64,000 nt of DNA, taken from assembly GCA_905182985.1 (NCBI GenBank), contig CAJJDN010000039.1, forward strand, positions 1-64,000. The letters are read 5' to 3'. Source of the stretch: Paramecium sonneborni (Eukaryota > Ciliophora > Oligohymenophorea > Peniculida > Parameciidae). The translations under genes and the position numbers were made by a program. Positions 63,806 to 64,000 of this stretch are shown one piece after another; positions within the stretch are counted from its first letter, which is position 1; each line of letters begins with the position of its first letter. The notes beneath the pieces were generated by a model, which saw only the letters and a list, made by a program, of their open reading frames with translations, was not told the DNA's origin and made no database searches.

Positions 63806-64000
63806 TCAATTTATTATAATATAATTATTAAATATCAATCTTATTTTTTACTCTCCACTCATTAAAAATATTCAACATTTAATCAATCAATTTACAATTA
63901 CTTATTATAAGTATTCCATTGCTAATCCGATTTTATTATTAATATTATGTATCATTTAAATATTTAAAAAAAAATGCTAATTCTATTATGATTATTTAAT
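63806..64000. other. Upstream region of the P-type ATPase gene
   Basis: AT-rich, no gene recognised. It would contain the promoter of the minus-strand ATPase gene, but no specific element can be identified. Confidence 0.4.

Noticed and set aside
1..64000. tRNA, rRNA or CRISPR-like arrays
   Set aside because: No GC-richer cloverleaf-like segments, rRNA-like conserved blocks or regularly spaced repeats were seen by eye. A covariance-model scan would be needed to exclude tRNAs fully.

Overview
The window is ciliate nuclear DNA, almost certainly Paramecium. It is very AT-rich. The reading frames make sense only if TAA and TAG are glutamine and TGA is the only stop. Introns are tiny (about 20-32 nt, GT...AG). 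Telomeric G3T3/G4T2 repeats are present. Standard-code ORFs are therefore mostly meaningless here, and the genes below were read by hand with the ciliate code. The coordinates include introns.

Layout. Bases 1-9 look like the last bases of a C3A3 telomere, so the left end is probably a scaffold or chromosome end. A WD40-repeat gene follows (369-2023, +). From about 2 to 18.7 kb the sequence is mostly decayed coding matter: TPR relics, a cysteine-rich surface-antigen-like relic and a long eroded plus-strand region. Two duplicated blocks of about 1.1 kb here are joined by single Ns. Next come an intact signal peptidase SEC11 gene (19169-19808, -), a small unknown gene, and a giant cysteine-rich membrane protein of about 2,840 residues (21314-29878, +). 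Between 30 and 36 kb lie relics, including a mitochondrial carrier pseudogene, then a telomeric-repeat tract inside a 51-bp inverted repeat (36108-36273).

The right half is richer in genes. It holds a zinc-finger/TPR gene (37029-40300, +), interrupted by a third duplicated block whose two copies differ by a TA-bounded 25-bp insertion that looks like a retained internal eliminated sequence (IES). It also holds an ubiquitin-like/Hint(intein-like)/ubiquitin-like/ADP-ribosyltransferase/receiver-like polyprotein (45097-47792, -), a coiled-coil SPRY-like protein (50210-52480, +), a polytopic membrane protein (55064-57138, +), a PARP-like protein (58658-59968, +), and a PMCA-type P-type ATPase whose phosphorylation motif is destroyed (60534-63805, -).

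Two ADP-ribosyltransferase-fold genes lie 11 kb apart, one fused to a self-processing ubiquitin-like cassette. This BUBL-type gene is the most distinctive system in the window. Many apparent frame breaks are single-base changes in homopolymers, so some pseudogenes may be sequence errors. The single-N joins are probably assembly faults rather than biology.
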